Notes under the pieces: generated by a model
Seen by the model: the letters and a program-made list of their open reading frames with translations, nothing else
Database searches by the model: none
Told to the model about the DNA's origin: nothing
Made by a program: the position numbers and the translations under genes
Part shown: piece by piece, positions 9,739 through 19,674 of the stretch
How the letters are laid out: every line of letters starts with the position of its first letter
Position numbering within the stretch: the first letter of the stretch is position 1
DNA from: Bacteroidota bacterium
GTDB lineage: Bacteria > Bacteroidota > Bacteroidia > AKYH767-A > OLB10
Reading direction: 5' to 3'
NCBI GenBank assembly: GCA_016713525.1
Contig: JADJOZ010000004.1
Location: 301,929 to 365,928 of the forward strand
DNA length: 64,000 nucleotides

Positions 9739-10788
9739 TTAAGATGCATCAAACACAGGTTTTGAATGCATAAGCACTTCATTGATCAGGTCTTCTAATA
9801 CAATAGAAACAGTTGCAATCCTTTCATCAGCTGCTCCATAATATATATAATGTCTTTCAGCAAACACAACTGCGCCTGTAGGAAAACAAACGTTATTTAC
9901 TTCGCCGGAAAGTTCCCATTCTAATTCAGGCTGAAACAGGGGATAAGGTAATCGTGATAATTCAATTTGAGGGTTATTTAAATCAAGCAAAGCAGCACAT
10001 GCAGTATAAACATACCCGGTTGGGGTATCATAAACTCCGTGATAAATCAACAACCAACCTGCTTTTGTTTCAATCGGTGGACAACCACCACCTATGTAAC
10101 TAACTTCGTGAGGGTTTTCGGGAGTTAACACAATATGCTCGTGAAACTTTAGTAAATAATTTTGCCAGAATTCATGATTTAACTCCTCAAGCGAATCAAC
10201 CTTTACAATTTGAATGTCGGGCTTCATACGATGCAGAAAAACAAACTTATTATTTATGAGCCCGCGAAAAAATATGTCATCCTCATACCAAACATACCTC
10301 TGAGCCTTTATAGCATCGGTAATAAGGCCCGGATTATTAAACCGATAATACTTCTCATTTAAAGCATGCACTGCGCCGGCAAAATGTGCAAATTCATGGA
10401 ATCCCATCATTGGAACTAAAATGCCTTGTTTTACAAATTTTGTCAAATCGGTCGACGTTGCATAGGCGCCTAATGCATTCAAACCATCATAGGCAGTATA
10501 TGTAAGATAATAAACATCTCCTATTTTAGTGATCCGCGGATCTTCCACTCCATGATTTTCGTAAGCAAATTGCGGAAAAATAACGGGTATATCGGATCTG
10601 TAAGTCAATTCATGCGGACCTTTAAAAACACAATATCCCAAACTTGAATAGTTTCCTTTACCAACGGCTCTATAAAACATGTGCACTTCATCATTAACTC
10701 GAATAACTCCCGGATTTAGCACACCATCATGTTCAAATCCCAAATCAGATTTGGAAAGCAAAATCCCATGTTTCACGACTTCAATCAT
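9739..10788 (-). CDS. GH130-family glycosidase/phosphorylase (mannoside-active family)
   Basis: About 349 residues from ATG at 10788; a TTG at 10812 is the alternative. GH130 hallmarks are the five-bladed propeller signatures GVEDPRITKIGDVYYLTYT (with the family's general-acid Asp region), SYIGGGCPPIETKAGWLLIYHG and YIYYGAADERIA. The family contains beta-mannoside phosphorylases and hydrolases, often acting on beta-1,2- or beta-1,4-linked mannose. The subfamily, and so phosphorolysis versus hydrolysis, cannot be settled by eye. It is first in an operon with the GT4 fusion and the cupin, which argues for metabolism or remodelling of a self-made glycan rather than for food mannan, since no SusCD pair is near. 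Confidence 0.85.
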   Translation of the reverse strand: MIEVVKHGILLSKSDLGFEHDGVLNPGVIRVNDEVHMFYRAVGKGNYSSLGYCVFKGPHELTYRSDIPVIFPQFAYENHGVEDPRITKIGDVYYLTYTAYDGLNALGAYATSTDLTKFVKQGILVPMMGFHEFAHFAGAVHALNEKYYRFNNPGLITDAIKAQRYVWYEDDIFFRGLINNKFVFLHRMKPDIQIVKVDSLEELNHEFWQNYLLKFHEHIVLTPENPHEVSYIGGGCPPIETKAGWLLIYHGVYDTPTGYVYTACAALLDLNNPQIELSRLPYPLFQPELEWELSGEVNNVCFPTGAVVFAERHYIYYGAADERIATVSIVLEDLINEVLMHSKPVFDAS

Positions 10789-10812
10789 AATTTCTTTATT
10801 TTTAACTGTCAA

Positions 10813-11141
10813 AAACTGTTATATACCTATTAATTTCAAATCTGATGTTCAGGCGATTATTGCCCGATGTGAGGAATAGCTCACCCCATAGTTCAAATGA
10901 GTTCATCATTGCAACACTTGAAGGTATCGTCCTACTAGTCATTTGCTTATAATTCAATCAATTGCTACTAGCAGTGGTTAAACATGAATTTTCGGTGTTT
11001 GAATAAACACTATATCCATGCCATATATACCAAAATCTGGATTTAAATGAAATGGCTTTCGAATCCCTTTGGAAATATAGGAAGTAAAAGGAAATCATAA
11101 AAATTTGAGCCTGTCAGGAGGCTAAAAAATAATGTCATAAA
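10813..11141. other. Intergenic gap upstream of the GH130 operon
   Basis: This 329-bp stretch must contain the leftward GH130 promoter, but no convincing TTG/TAnnTTTG pair was found. No gene is visible in it. Confidence 0.5.
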
Positions 11142-11177
11142 AAAGCCAATTCAGATCTCAATTTCTGAATTGGCTTT
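11142..11177 (-). terminator. Rho-independent terminator of the PKD/T9SS gene
   Basis: A perfect 14-bp inverted repeat (AAAGCCAATTCAGA against TCTGAATTGGCTTT) with an 8-nt loop is followed on the minus strand by TTTTTTAT. It sits 20 bp past the stop codon of the leftward gene ending at 11197. Confidence 0.85.
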
Positions 11178-11196
11178 AAAAGATTTTCGAACTAAT

Positions 11197-12942
11197 CTAC
11201 TCCACCACTAACCTCACCTGAGAGCTTTGATTCGATGAGATCACAGAAATTATATACACACCGCTTTCGAGACGGTTTGCATAGCTGTAACGCAGAGATG
11301 TTCCAATCACAACCTTGTCGATTAACCGGCCAGTAAAATCCGCGATCATCAATGTTCTGTTTTCTGCTGAAGTAAATAACATAGTAAATCGTCCATGTGA
11401 AGGATTCGGATATAACTGAAATCCGGATGCCGCATTTTCAGCCAATCCCACATTAACAAATGCGAGTGTATCGGAACAATTTTCGCAACCATTTGCATCG
11501 GTACCACACAGTTGATAAGTACCGTTTAATGTTGCCGTTAAAGTATTTGTATTAGCACCTGGGATCGGATTTCCGTTATAATACCATTGTAAGTTAACAC
11601 CAGTAACTCCAGTTGTAAAAGTATTTCCTACAACAAAAAATGTTGGCTTAACGGGAAGCGGATTTATAACTACCTGAGTTACTACAGATGTTGCGCCACA
11701 TCCCTGAGCTGTAGTGACAGTTGCAGTATAATCACCACTCACCAGAGGTGTATAAGTGATTCCATTTTCGCCTGCAAGTATCAAACCATCCTGATACCAT
11801 TGAACAATATTCACCGTATCATTAACAGAAAGTGTCAATGATTCGTCTTCGCAAATAGTTAATGGTCCCGATGCAGTGATCACAGGAACAGCAGGTGATT
11901 CATACACATAAACAGTATCTGTTGCTTCAAGAGGAACTACAGGGGTTTCAAAAATTGTATAGTTTACATTCAATGATCCGGAAGCCCCGCCTACTGTACC
12001 AGTTGCAGAGCCTGAAGTACCGTTACCTGCAAAACTGATTTCACCTAAATCGTCATCGGCACCAAATAATCCACCATCTTCATCACACACGTGAACCACA
12101 TAATTTCCATTCGATAATGGAATATTTGGAGTGCCCCAGCTTACTGGTGGAAAAGTATTATCGATTGCAGGTCGTGAGTCATAAACCTGTGTTCCCGATG
12201 GATCATAGAGCAGAAAATAAAGATCCGGATCATCGATAAAACCACCGTAATTATCGGGCACCGATGTTACTTCTATATTGGTAAGAAACCAGGAGGGCGT
12301 AACATTTGGTGTAACTGTTTGTGTTACCACATAAGTTCCGGGAGTTGTGTAAATTTGAGAAGGAGGATTTTCAAGTGTACTTTGCAATCCGTTTCCAAAA
12401 TCCCATAAGTATGCAGCCTGTCCGGGATTGTTATTTGTAAAATCAACTGTCAATGGTGCGCATCCTGTTGAGTTCAGCATGGAGAAACCCGGGTTCGAAA
12501 CCGATCCGGGTAATACAGTTAGTGGTACATCAAAAGGTATGACCTGATTACCCACCAGTTGTACATCGGCAACAACCGTTACAGTCATAGTGTAAGTTCC
12601 GGCTACCAGTGGTGTTCCGCTGATTAATACACATCCGAAGACTGATACAGAAGGATCATAAACACAACCATTACCTGAATTATTGCACTGCCAGGTTAAT
12701 CCTACAGGCAAACCCACCACACTTTGAATCTGATAACTGTAAATAGTCAGGCCAAGTGTATCAGTCAACATCACGAAAGTAACATCTACAGAATATGGTG
12801 TATTCGCAGTTGCATCCGGTAACGTATCAGGATAAACACCGGCTCCTGATACTGTTGTATCAATGATACATTGTCCTGAAACAGGCTTAACAGCCAAACA
12901 CAGGATTGACAACAGGCAACCAAACAGTAATTTTCTCATCAT
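11197..12942 (-). CDS. Secreted PKD/Ig-like repeat protein with T9SS type A sorting domain
   Basis: The start is taken at the ATG at 12942 (MMRKLLFGCLLS), which gives a signal peptide ending near VSGQC; a promoter-like pair lies just upstream. Residues about 25-150 are an Ig-like putative adhesion domain, about 150-235 a PKD domain (VDFTNNN, YLWDFGNG, YTTPGTYVVTQTV), then a jelly-roll-like region with acidic metal-binding turns (DEDGGLFGADDDLGE), then two tandem Ig-like units with WYQDG and WYYNG. The end, FQLYPNPSHGRF through GVYIISVIS, is a typical T9SS type A sorting domain. It is probably a cell-surface or released adhesive protein. An isolated gene with its own promoter and terminator. 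Confidence 0.88.
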   Translation of the reverse strand: MMRKLLFGCLLSILCLAVKPVSGQCIIDTTVSGAGVYPDTLPDATANTPYSVDVTFVMLTDTLGLTIYSYQIQSVVGLPVGLTWQCNNSGNGCVYDPSVSVFGCVLISGTPLVAGTYTMTVTVVADVQLVGNQVIPFDVPLTVLPGSVSNPGFSMLNSTGCAPLTVDFTNNNPGQAAYLWDFGNGLQSTLENPPSQIYTTPGTYVVTQTVTPNVTPSWFLTNIEVTSVPDNYGGFIDDPDLYFLLYDPSGTQVYDSRPAIDNTFPPVSWGTPNIPLSNGNYVVHVCDEDGGLFGADDDLGEISFAGNGTSGSATGTVGGASGSLNVNYTIFETPVVPLEATDTVYVYESPAVPVITASGPLTICEDESLTLSVNDTVNIVQWYQDGLILAGENGITYTPLVSGDYTATVTTAQGCGATSVVTQVVINPLPVKPTFFVVGNTFTTGVTGVNLQWYYNGNPIPGANTNTLTATLNGTYQLCGTDANGCENCSDTLAFVNVGLAENAASGFQLYPNPSHGRFTMLFTSAENRTLMIADFTGRLIDKVVIGTSLRYSYANRLESGVYIISVISSNQSSQVRLVVE

Positions 12943-12958
12943 GGCGTTTAAATTTTCA

Positions 12959-12990
12959 CTAAGGTAAGTCATGCGTTTTAACTACGCAAA
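12959..12990 (-). promoter_or_regulatory. Candidate Bacteroidota promoter for the PKD/T9SS gene
   Basis: On the minus strand TTTG, 20 bases, then TACCTTAG, with the expected start of transcription about 10-15 bases before the ATG at 12942. The -7 box departs from TAnnTTTG at two positions, but a TA-n-n-TTAG form recurs in this window. Confidence 0.4.
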
Positions 12991-13184
12991 TGAGTCGGAC
13001 TGCAACTGACAAATTTCGGTTGTCTTACCTTTAAAGTGCTTTTAGTAGAAACGGCTTCAATGTTTATCGTAATTAATTAATTTTGAACAATATACAATAT
13101 CATTCCAGTATAAATATTCTAATTAATGCGATATAAGAGAATATTAGATGTTGAAATATAGAAGTGCCCGGAGTAATAAAATAA

Positions 13185-14141
13185 CTAAAAATGTCGAATG
13201 TGCTCTTTTATTCTTTCTAACAATTCTTCGAAAGAAGGCTGGCCGCTATAATAAAGTGCAGCCGTCTTTTGATACCGCTTGATAAAATTTTCTCTTAACC
13301 TCGGATCTGAAAGGATGTATGCTTCATTTTCATAAGCAGGAATTTCAAAATCAATCTTGGGAAACCGCATTTTTTTATGTGAATGATATTCATTGGTGCC
13401 TATGAAACTTCTGACATCAGCATTTCCTAGCAGACAGTATACATCATAATACTGACGCAATAAATTTGGGCGCTCAAGGCCAGTTTCTCTCTCTTGCCGA
13501 AATTTGGTTGCAATTGTTTGCAATTTTTCTACTAAAGTATACCCTGGGTGATAGCACCGAATGTCGAGTGCCCTATTGTCTAGAATTTCATTTCTTTTTG
13601 TTACGACTGCCCGGTCAAAGGCCCACGAGCTAATATTTAAAGAATTATTTGGTGTTACTTTATCAAAACCAACCTCCAGTAAAATTCCTTCTTTGACTCC
13701 ATTAAATTGGCCAGTTACATTTTTATAAAATAAACGTATACCTCCACTTCTATAAAAATGAGTATCATCGAATGATGTGTCTCTTTCAACTGACAAAATA
13801 CCATTTATTTCAATTTTTCGACTAAGCCAATCATAATATTCTTTTCGCGATTGTACATGATTAGGTTTGCATTTATTTGGATTTGATTCCACATTTTGCT
13901 CAATTGCAGGTTGAATATGAATGTCAATATCTTCTGAAAATCGATTGATTAATTTATATCCCTTAGAAAGTGATGTTCCCCCTTTTAATTCAAATTCAAA
14001 TCCTTGCTGCTTTAATCCATTTAGCACATGCATAATCCAGTAATCTTTTTCGATTAGCTGAGGAATAATGCTAATTTCCTCAGCTACAATATTCAATAGC
14101 TGAGGAAACTCTTTATGATTATGTAGATAATCAACATTCAT
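13185..14141 (-). CDS. abiEii: AbiEii/AbiGii-type nucleotidyltransferase toxin
   Basis: This 318-residue protein of the AbiEii nucleotidyltransferase superfamily has the core ELKGGTSLSKGYKLINRF followed by SEDIDIHI (Asp-x-Asp metal ligands), then a later EKLQTIATKFRQE helix and a RHYDVY-like RQYYDVYCLL block, all typical. AbiE systems are type IV toxin-antitoxin and phage-abortive modules in which the toxin transfers nucleotides to tRNA (family knowledge). The start overlaps the reconstructed 3' end of the antitoxin gene. Full length, no breaks seen. Confidence 0.88.
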   Translation of the reverse strand: MNVDYLHNHKEFPQLLNIVAEEISIIPQLIEKDYWIMHVLNGLKQQGFEFELKGGTSLSKGYKLINRFSEDIDIHIQPAIEQNVESNPNKCKPNHVQSRKEYYDWLSRKIEINGILSVERDTSFDDTHFYRSGGIRLFYKNVTGQFNGVKEGILLEVGFDKVTPNNSLNISSWAFDRAVVTKRNEILDNRALDIRCYHPGYTLVEKLQTIATKFRQERETGLERPNLLRQYYDVYCLLGNADVRSFIGTNEYHSHKKMRFPKIDFEIPAYENEAYILSDPRLRENFIKRYQKTAALYYSGQPSFEELLERIKEHIRHF

Positions 14142-14713
14142 GATTTACTTTTTGTTTTAAAAGATTTTTTTTAAAAAATCTTTTAGTCTTCACCTCCCAA
14201 ATTCGTTAACTGCTTTCAATAACTTTTACTATCCATTGACCTTACCTTTGATTGAAACATTCTTCAGAATAGGTCTGGATCTTCTGCTAACATATCAATG
14301 TTATTTACCAAATCAACAAGCAAAACTCCGTTGTTATTTTTTGGGAAACCGATGCTTCGCAAAAAAACATTTTGCCCAAGCTTAAATTCACCATGTCGCT
14401 TATGATTGTATACAATTTTCTTGTTATATAACTGACTGGTGCCGATTCCCAAGCTATTATAATCATTTGGAGAAGTAATCAGAAAGTCATGATCTTTCAA
14501 AAGCTTGCACAAGTGATTCTTCATGGGCGGGACTTCACCAAAAACACTGACATGAGGATAATAATAAAGTCCCGGAGCCAACTTCTTTAAAGTGCCTTCA
14601 TTTACCAGCTCCTGTACATGACGATCGACAGCGTTTGAAAATGCAGTAAGTTCGGACCTTCGGTAAACTGATCCCTGTTTGAGTTGCTTTTTAAATTCTG
14701 CTAGTTTCAACAT
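14131..14713 (-). CDS. abiEi: AbiEi/DUF6088-type antitoxin, broken near its 3' end
   Basis: I start at ATG 14713 (MLKLAEFKKQLKQGSVY): a promoter sits at 14731-14761, which excludes the longer frame. Residues 1-65 are a winged helix typical of AbiEi (VYRRSELTAFSNAVDRHVQ, LKKLAPGLYYYP). The frame meets TGA at 14264-14266 after LAEDPDLF. Past it, the same frame continues as RMFQSKVRSMDSK, and two single-base additions (in AAAA and GGG runs) give KKLLKAVNEFG and EVKTKRFFKKNLLKQK, the usual C-terminus of the family, ending in TGA at 14131-14133 and overlapping the toxin start by 11 bp. So the gene is probably intact in length, with one nonsense codon plus sequencing-like indels. Confidence 0.72.
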
Positions 14714-14730
14714 AATAATGCTTTCTACGG

Positions 14731-14761
14731 CAAATATAGCAAAAAAAGATCCACTTTGCAA
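14731..14761 (-). promoter_or_regulatory. Bacteroidota promoter of the abiE pair
   Basis: Minus-strand TTG, exactly 20 bases, then TATATTTG, a full match to the TAnnTTTG -7 consensus. The transcript would begin around 14724, a few bases before the ATG at 14713. Confidence 0.7.
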
Positions 14762-14959
14762 GTATTTTAATTGATTTTTCATGCATAATAATCTTTATAT
14801 CATTGTATATTAACCATTTAAATCATATAAAAATCAACTTAATATAAATTACAAGTAATTTCCACCATCTGCCTAAAAGCTCAACTTTTTATTACCCCAC
14901 CTTAAAAACAACCGGGTTAGATAAATCGTTTTAAGGGGAATCGAATGCCAATTGCTTCT

Positions 14960-14967
14960 TATCTTTG
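14960..14967 (+). promoter_or_regulatory. -7 box (TATCTTTG) for the dCMP deaminase operon
   Basis: A perfect TAnnTTTG box about 18 bp before the ATG at 14985. No TTG lies 19-20 bases upstream. It would give a leader of about 10 nt, which supports the chosen start. Confidence 0.5.
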
Positions 14968-14984
14968 AAGGCTTAAATAAAAAT

Positions 14985-15452
14985 ATGAACCGACCGGGAT
15001 TTGACGATATATATATGGAGCTGGCTCAAAATTTGGCTCAAAAATCGCATTGTGTTAAAATTAAAGTTGGCGCAGTTCTTACCAGAGATACCCGAATTAT
15101 ATCATTGGGATACAACGGACCGCCTGCAGGAACACACAATTGCGATGAGGAATGGCCCGAGGGTGGTTGTGCAAGGGATCGCAAAGGTGGTTGTTCACTG
15201 GCAATTCATGCTGAAGAGAATGCTATTCTTTATGCAGCAAAAAACAATTCTCAGATTAAAGGAGCAACACTATATGTAACACTTTCACCCTGTCTAGCAT
15301 GTGCACGGGTTATCTTTACTACAGGAATAAAAAAAGTAATCTATTTAAAATCGTATGCCGAATATAAAGGCATTGAGAGTGATGAAGGCGTAGATTTTCT
15401 TCGTCAGTTTAAGGTGGAGGTGGTACAATATCAGACACCTGCAGATAAATAA
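14985..15452 (+). CDS. Deoxycytidylate (dCMP) deaminase family protein
   Basis: 155 residues from ATG 14985 (MNRPGFDDIYMELAQNLA). The zinc site is complete: HAEENA (His ligand and catalytic Glu) and SPCLACA (two Cys). The insert with CDEEWPEGGCARD between strand and active site is typical of dCMP deaminases of the ComEB type, which supply dUMP for thymidylate synthesis in the cytosol. A -7 box sits just upstream. The gene is followed after 20 bp by a C-terminal processing protease and is probably cotranscribed with it. Confidence 0.9.
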   Translation: MNRPGFDDIYMELAQNLAQKSHCVKIKVGAVLTRDTRIISLGYNGPPAGTHNCDEEWPEGGCARDRKGGCSLAIHAEENAILYAAKNNSQIKGATLYVTLSPCLACARVIFTTGIKKVIYLKSYAEYKGIESDEGVDFLRQFKVEVVQYQTPADK

Positions 15453-15472
15453 TTTTCCAGAACAAGCTATTA

Positions 15473-17119
15473 ATGGAACAAGAATCGAAACAGAAAATGA
15501 ATTTGATGATGCCAATACTTTTTGCATTGGTGTTAGGTGGTGGAATATTTATAGGTACGAAATTAAATGTTCCGTTTATTCAGGAGCGTTCCATTTTTTC
15601 TACCGGCTCGTCTCACTTCAATAAGTTCAGTGATGTACTTACCTATATTCAGCAAGAGTATGTTGATACAATTGATCGTGAAAAACTGGTAGATGCATCT
15701 ATTGAAAAAATGTTGCAGACTTTAGATCCACACTCTGCCTATATTCCTGCGGAAGATTTACGTCAGGCAAATGAACCGCTGGAAGGGAATTTTGAAGGAA
15801 TAGGAATTGAATTTCATTTACAGGAAGATACTATCATGGTTGTGTCTGCTATTTCAGGTGGTCCTTCGGAAAGTGTAGGCATACGTGCAGGCGACAGAAT
15901 TGTGATGGTTGAAGATACGCTGGTTGCAGGCGTGAATATTTCCAATTCCGATGTGATGCAAAAATTACGCGGACAGGGAGGCACTAAAGTGAAGATTAAA
16001 GTTTACAGAAGAGGCGTTCCGAAATTAATTCCATTTACTATTACAAGAGGGAAAATTCCTATTTATTCTCTGGATGCTTCATTCATGATCAATGATACTA
16101 CCGGATATTTTAAGATCAGTCGTTTTGCCGCAACCACTTATGACGAATTCATGCAGGCATCCATTGAGATGAAAGCTAAAGGCATGAAACAAATGATTAT
16201 CGATTTGCGTGGTAATCCGGGAGGTTATTTAGACGCCGCGACCAAACTTGCGGATGAATTTTTACCGGAAAAACAAACCATAGTTTATACGCAAGGTAAA
16301 TCAAGGCCTCGTACCAATTACGATGCAACATCAACAGGTGAATTCGAAAATTCAAAAGTGGTGATTCTTGTTGACGAAGGTTCCGCATCAGCATCTGAAA
16401 TTCTTGCCGGAGCTTTACAGGATTGGGATCGCGCAACAATTGTTGGAAGAAGATCATTTGGTAAAGGACTTGTGCAGGAACAAACTATTCTTCCCGATGG
16501 CTCTGCATTGCGATTGACTATTGCAAGATATTACACACCAACCGGCAGAAGTATCCAAAAGCCTTACAAAGATGGCTATGATCAATACAACAATGAACTG
16601 AATGCACGTTTCGATCACAACGAATTACTCTCTGCCGATTCCATTCATTTCCCGGACTCATTAAAGTTTACAACACCAGGAGGAAAAATTGTTTATGGAG
16701 GTGGTGGCATTATGCCGGATGTATTTGTGCCTATTGATACCAGCGGACGGAATAATCTCTTTCTTATTGAAGCAATTAACAATGGCGCTATCAGTCAATT
16801 TGCATACGATTATGTAGACATGCACCGTAATGATTTGAAAATCTACAAAGATTATAAAGACTTTGATAACAGATTTATTCTAAATGAGAACATCTGGAAT
16901 GATTTCATAAAAAAAGCTTCTGCAGGTAACTTGAAGCATTCAGCAGCTGAAATTGATGAGGCAGCACCTTATTTAAAAAATCAACTGAAAGCTTTCATTG
17001 CGCGACAAACATTTAAGAATGGAGGCTTCTACCCTATTCTTTTGAAAGTCGACAAAACTTATCTGAAGGCTGTTGAAGAAATTTCATCCAATCAAAAGGT
17101 GAATGCATCCGCAAAGTAA
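15473..17119 (+). CDS. S41 C-terminal processing peptidase (CtpA/Prc type)
   Basis: 548 residues. An N-terminal anchor helix (about 9-28), a PDZ domain at about 90-175 with a GIEFHLQED / VGIRAGDRIV carboxylate-binding region, then the S41 core with LRGNPGGYLDAA, the nucleophile block EGSASASEIL near residue 304, and the general-base Lys in SFGKGLVQ near 333. The C-terminal 100 residues are the helical extension seen in Bacteroidota homologues. It acts in the periplasm on protein C-termini. It follows the dCMP deaminase by 20 bp and overlaps the next gene by 17 bp. Confidence 0.93.
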   Translation: MEQESKQKMNLMMPILFALVLGGGIFIGTKLNVPFIQERSIFSTGSSHFNKFSDVLTYIQQEYVDTIDREKLVDASIEKMLQTLDPHSAYIPAEDLRQANEPLEGNFEGIGIEFHLQEDTIMVVSAISGGPSESVGIRAGDRIVMVEDTLVAGVNISNSDVMQKLRGQGGTKVKIKVYRRGVPKLIPFTITRGKIPIYSLDASFMINDTTGYFKISRFAATTYDEFMQASIEMKAKGMKQMIIDLRGNPGGYLDAATKLADEFLPEKQTIVYTQGKSRPRTNYDATSTGEFENSKVVILVDEGSASASEILAGALQDWDRATIVGRRSFGKGLVQEQTILPDGSALRLTIARYYTPTGRSIQKPYKDGYDQYNNELNARFDHNELLSADSIHFPDSLKFTTPGGKIVYGGGGIMPDVFVPIDTSGRNNLFLIEAINNGAISQFAYDYVDMHRNDLKIYKDYKDFDNRFILNENIWNDFIKKASAGNLKHSAAEIDEAAPYLKNQLKAFIARQTFKNGGFYPILLKVDKTYLKAVEEISSNQKVNASAK

Positions 17120-18479
17120 ATATTCGCTGCCACTTTTGCTGGCGATTATTTTCCTTTCCAGGATACCATTTATTTTTTCGGGTTATGGTTCTGAAGAAGA
17201 TGCCTGGGGCTTAATCCTGATTGCCAGGAATATCGCAGCTACCGGAGTTTATGAGGTATCGCGCTTACCAGGACATCCGGTACAGGGATTATTATTGACG
17301 TTGATCTGGCAGTGGCCTTCATGGCTGTTAAATCTTTTAACAGTTCTTTTCTCGACAGCAGGCATTGCCGCCTTTATGCTGGCACTTAAAAAATTATTAG
17401 TGCAAAATTATCTGTATGCCGGAGCACTTCTGGCTGCTGTTCCGGTAATCTACATCAACAATACCAATGTCATGGATTACACCTGGGCATTGTCGCTTAC
17501 ACTTTTTAGTTTGTATGCCATTACCCATAAAAAATATGTGCTGGCAGGAACGCTGCTTGGTTTGGCCTGTGGATTTCGAATCACTGCCGGAGCCATGGCC
17601 ATTCCATTTGCATTAATCATTTGGGGTCAGGAATTACGTTTTTCGATGCTCTTTCGCTTTGCGATTTCCATAGCTATTACAACAATCATTTGTTACATCC
17701 CCGCATGGATGGTTTATGGAAAAGGCTTCTTCACCTATTATGAATATTTCCCCTACCCTCCGTTTCTCAAAAATATATATAAAGCAACCATTGGTGCCTG
17801 GGGTATTCCCGGAATGGTGGCACTGATTACCGGTGTGTGGTTTTCACTTCGAAAACTTCAGCAAACAAATTCCACAAACCTGACTCACAAATATCTTTTG
17901 GTGGCAGCAGTAATTACAATTTTGTTGTACTCGTATTCATTCATCAAAATTCCACAAAAATCGGCATTTGTAATTCCGATGGTACCTTATATAATATTGA
18001 TATTCGTTATACTGTGTAAAGAAAAACAGCTGAAATGGATTACCATGCTGATGATACTATCCTGCTTTTTTGCCGGTATTCAACTCGACGATAAACTGCG
18101 TGGCAGCACGCCTACTTTTGCTTCTATGCCTATGCAGATTGGCAACACCAATGTCACTTTCGATTTACTTCAGGGACCGGTTTCGGCAGATGATTCCAAA
18201 AGAAAAAATAAAATCGCTTATGCAAAACAAATTGCAACTGCACTTTCTGAAATTAAAAACCCCACTGTTTTAATTGCTGGCTGGTGGCAAAATGAAGTGA
18301 ATTACTTCAGGATCTCTTCACCAAATCCCCAAACGGAAGTTGTCTATTATATTGATGAAGCTACAATCAAAGATTATCAGGATAAAGGTTATCAATTGTT
18401 TTTTCTTCCGGAACAGGATTTTTACAATGATCTGCGGTTTAAAGGGAAATTTACGATTACACTTGCTAAACCATTTTAG
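17103..18479 (+). CDS. Polytopic membrane protein, possible GT-C glycosyltransferase
   Basis: 458 residues with roughly ten hydrophobic helices up to about residue 330 and a soluble C-terminal domain of about 120 residues. The acidic loop GSEEDAWG just after the first helix is placed like the catalytic acidic motif of GT-C enzymes that use polyprenyl-linked sugars, but no further motif confirms this. It overlaps the 3' end of the ctp gene by 17 bp, so the two are translationally coupled. Function unknown; membrane glycosyltransferase is the best guess. Confidence 0.6.
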   Translation: MHPQSKYSLPLLLAIIFLSRIPFIFSGYGSEEDAWGLILIARNIAATGVYEVSRLPGHPVQGLLLTLIWQWPSWLLNLLTVLFSTAGIAAFMLALKKLLVQNYLYAGALLAAVPVIYINNTNVMDYTWALSLTLFSLYAITHKKYVLAGTLLGLACGFRITAGAMAIPFALIIWGQELRFSMLFRFAISIAITTIICYIPAWMVYGKGFFTYYEYFPYPPFLKNIYKATIGAWGIPGMVALITGVWFSLRKLQQTNSTNLTHKYLLVAAVITILLYSYSFIKIPQKSAFVIPMVPYIILIFVILCKEKQLKWITMLMILSCFFAGIQLDDKLRGSTPTFASMPMQIGNTNVTFDLLQGPVSADDSKRKNKIAYAKQIATALSEIKNPTVLIAGWWQNEVNYFRISSPNPQTEVVYYIDEATIKDYQDKGYQLFFLPEQDFYNDLRFKGKFTITLAKPF

Positions 18480-18492
18480 GATTAATAAAACA

Positions 18493-18525
18493 GCACCATC
18501 CTTGAATACCTTTCAAAGATGGTGC
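18493..18525. terminator. Stem-loop between convergent genes, probable bidirectional terminator
   Basis: GCACCATC pairs with GATGGTGC and, inside one C:A mismatch, TTGAA pairs with TTCAA. A TGTTTTATT tail follows on the minus strand and AGTTTC on the plus strand, so it serves the leftward gene better. It lies 14 bp after the stop of the membrane protein. Confidence 0.6.
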
Positions 18526-18587
18526 AGTTTCATGAAATCATTTGTATTTATTATTTATTCCCTGTGCCATGTTCGAAACAATATACT

Positions 18588-19320
18588 TTAAATCTCCACC
18601 TTGATTACTTCATTGGCTGATTGTTGTGATGCAGTATGAATTCCTCCAAAAGCCATAAAAGATGTTACGCTTCCATCTTTTGCATAAATAGTTAGCCATC
18701 CGTACGCTTTATGTTGAATGCTCCAAATAATTTTGGGATAAATGTACTGTTCATCTTTACTCAGAATAAGATCATTCATTTCATTTAAAGAAACAACTTT
18801 ATAAGTGAAATCATATTTATCTTTTAATTTTTCAATATCCTTTCTTTAAAGTTCTTGAGGAATTTTTTGTTTTAACAAATTCATATTCTTTTTTTCAAAT
18901 TCCCCCCCCCTTTGTCCCTCGGGGGGGTTTTCCCCCCGAGAAATTTGTTGTCCGCCGCTTTTTGTTTGGAGTTGCTACCGGAGTATCTTTATTTGGCCCG
19001 GTGATTAGACTGAGCGCGAGATCAAAATGGCTGAAATTAAAACTCTTTTCATGAATCACTGGCCCGTTGAAACCATCCAGTCGCTGCATGGTCAATGTAT
19101 GTTCTCCATCATATGCCAGAAATGCTGCATATTTTGTATCGCCGGATGAAACAATTTTGTTGAATTCAGTCCCTGAGAGAAACTCAACAGGGGTCAATGT
19201 CCAGAATTCTTTAAAAGCATTGCGAAGAGTTTCATTTGTTTTCATTGCCTCCGCAGATGTTCCATCACTTAATTCAACAATTACAATTTTGGATTTTAGT
19301 TGCTCGCTTAAATCTTTTTT
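18588..19320 (-). pseudogene. Hypothetical protein, reading frame broken and bordered by homopolymer noise
   Basis: Minus-strand coding character is clear in two blocks: 18588-18840 (KDIEKLKDKYDFTYKVVS through NEVIKVEI) and 18950-19320 (LSEQLKSKIVIVELSDG through LITGPNKDTPV). They are separated by a stop and by a C/G-run stretch at 18899-18942. The N-terminus runs into the low-complexity block at 19.33 kb. The family is not recognised; the second block reads like a lipoprotein or periplasmic protein with alternating beta strands. It lies downstream of lspA on the same strand and could belong to that operon. Real decay and corrupt sequence cannot be told apart. Confidence 0.5.
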
Positions 19321-19326
19321 GGGAAT

Positions 19327-19670
<344 letters not shown>

Positions 19671-19674
19671 TCAA

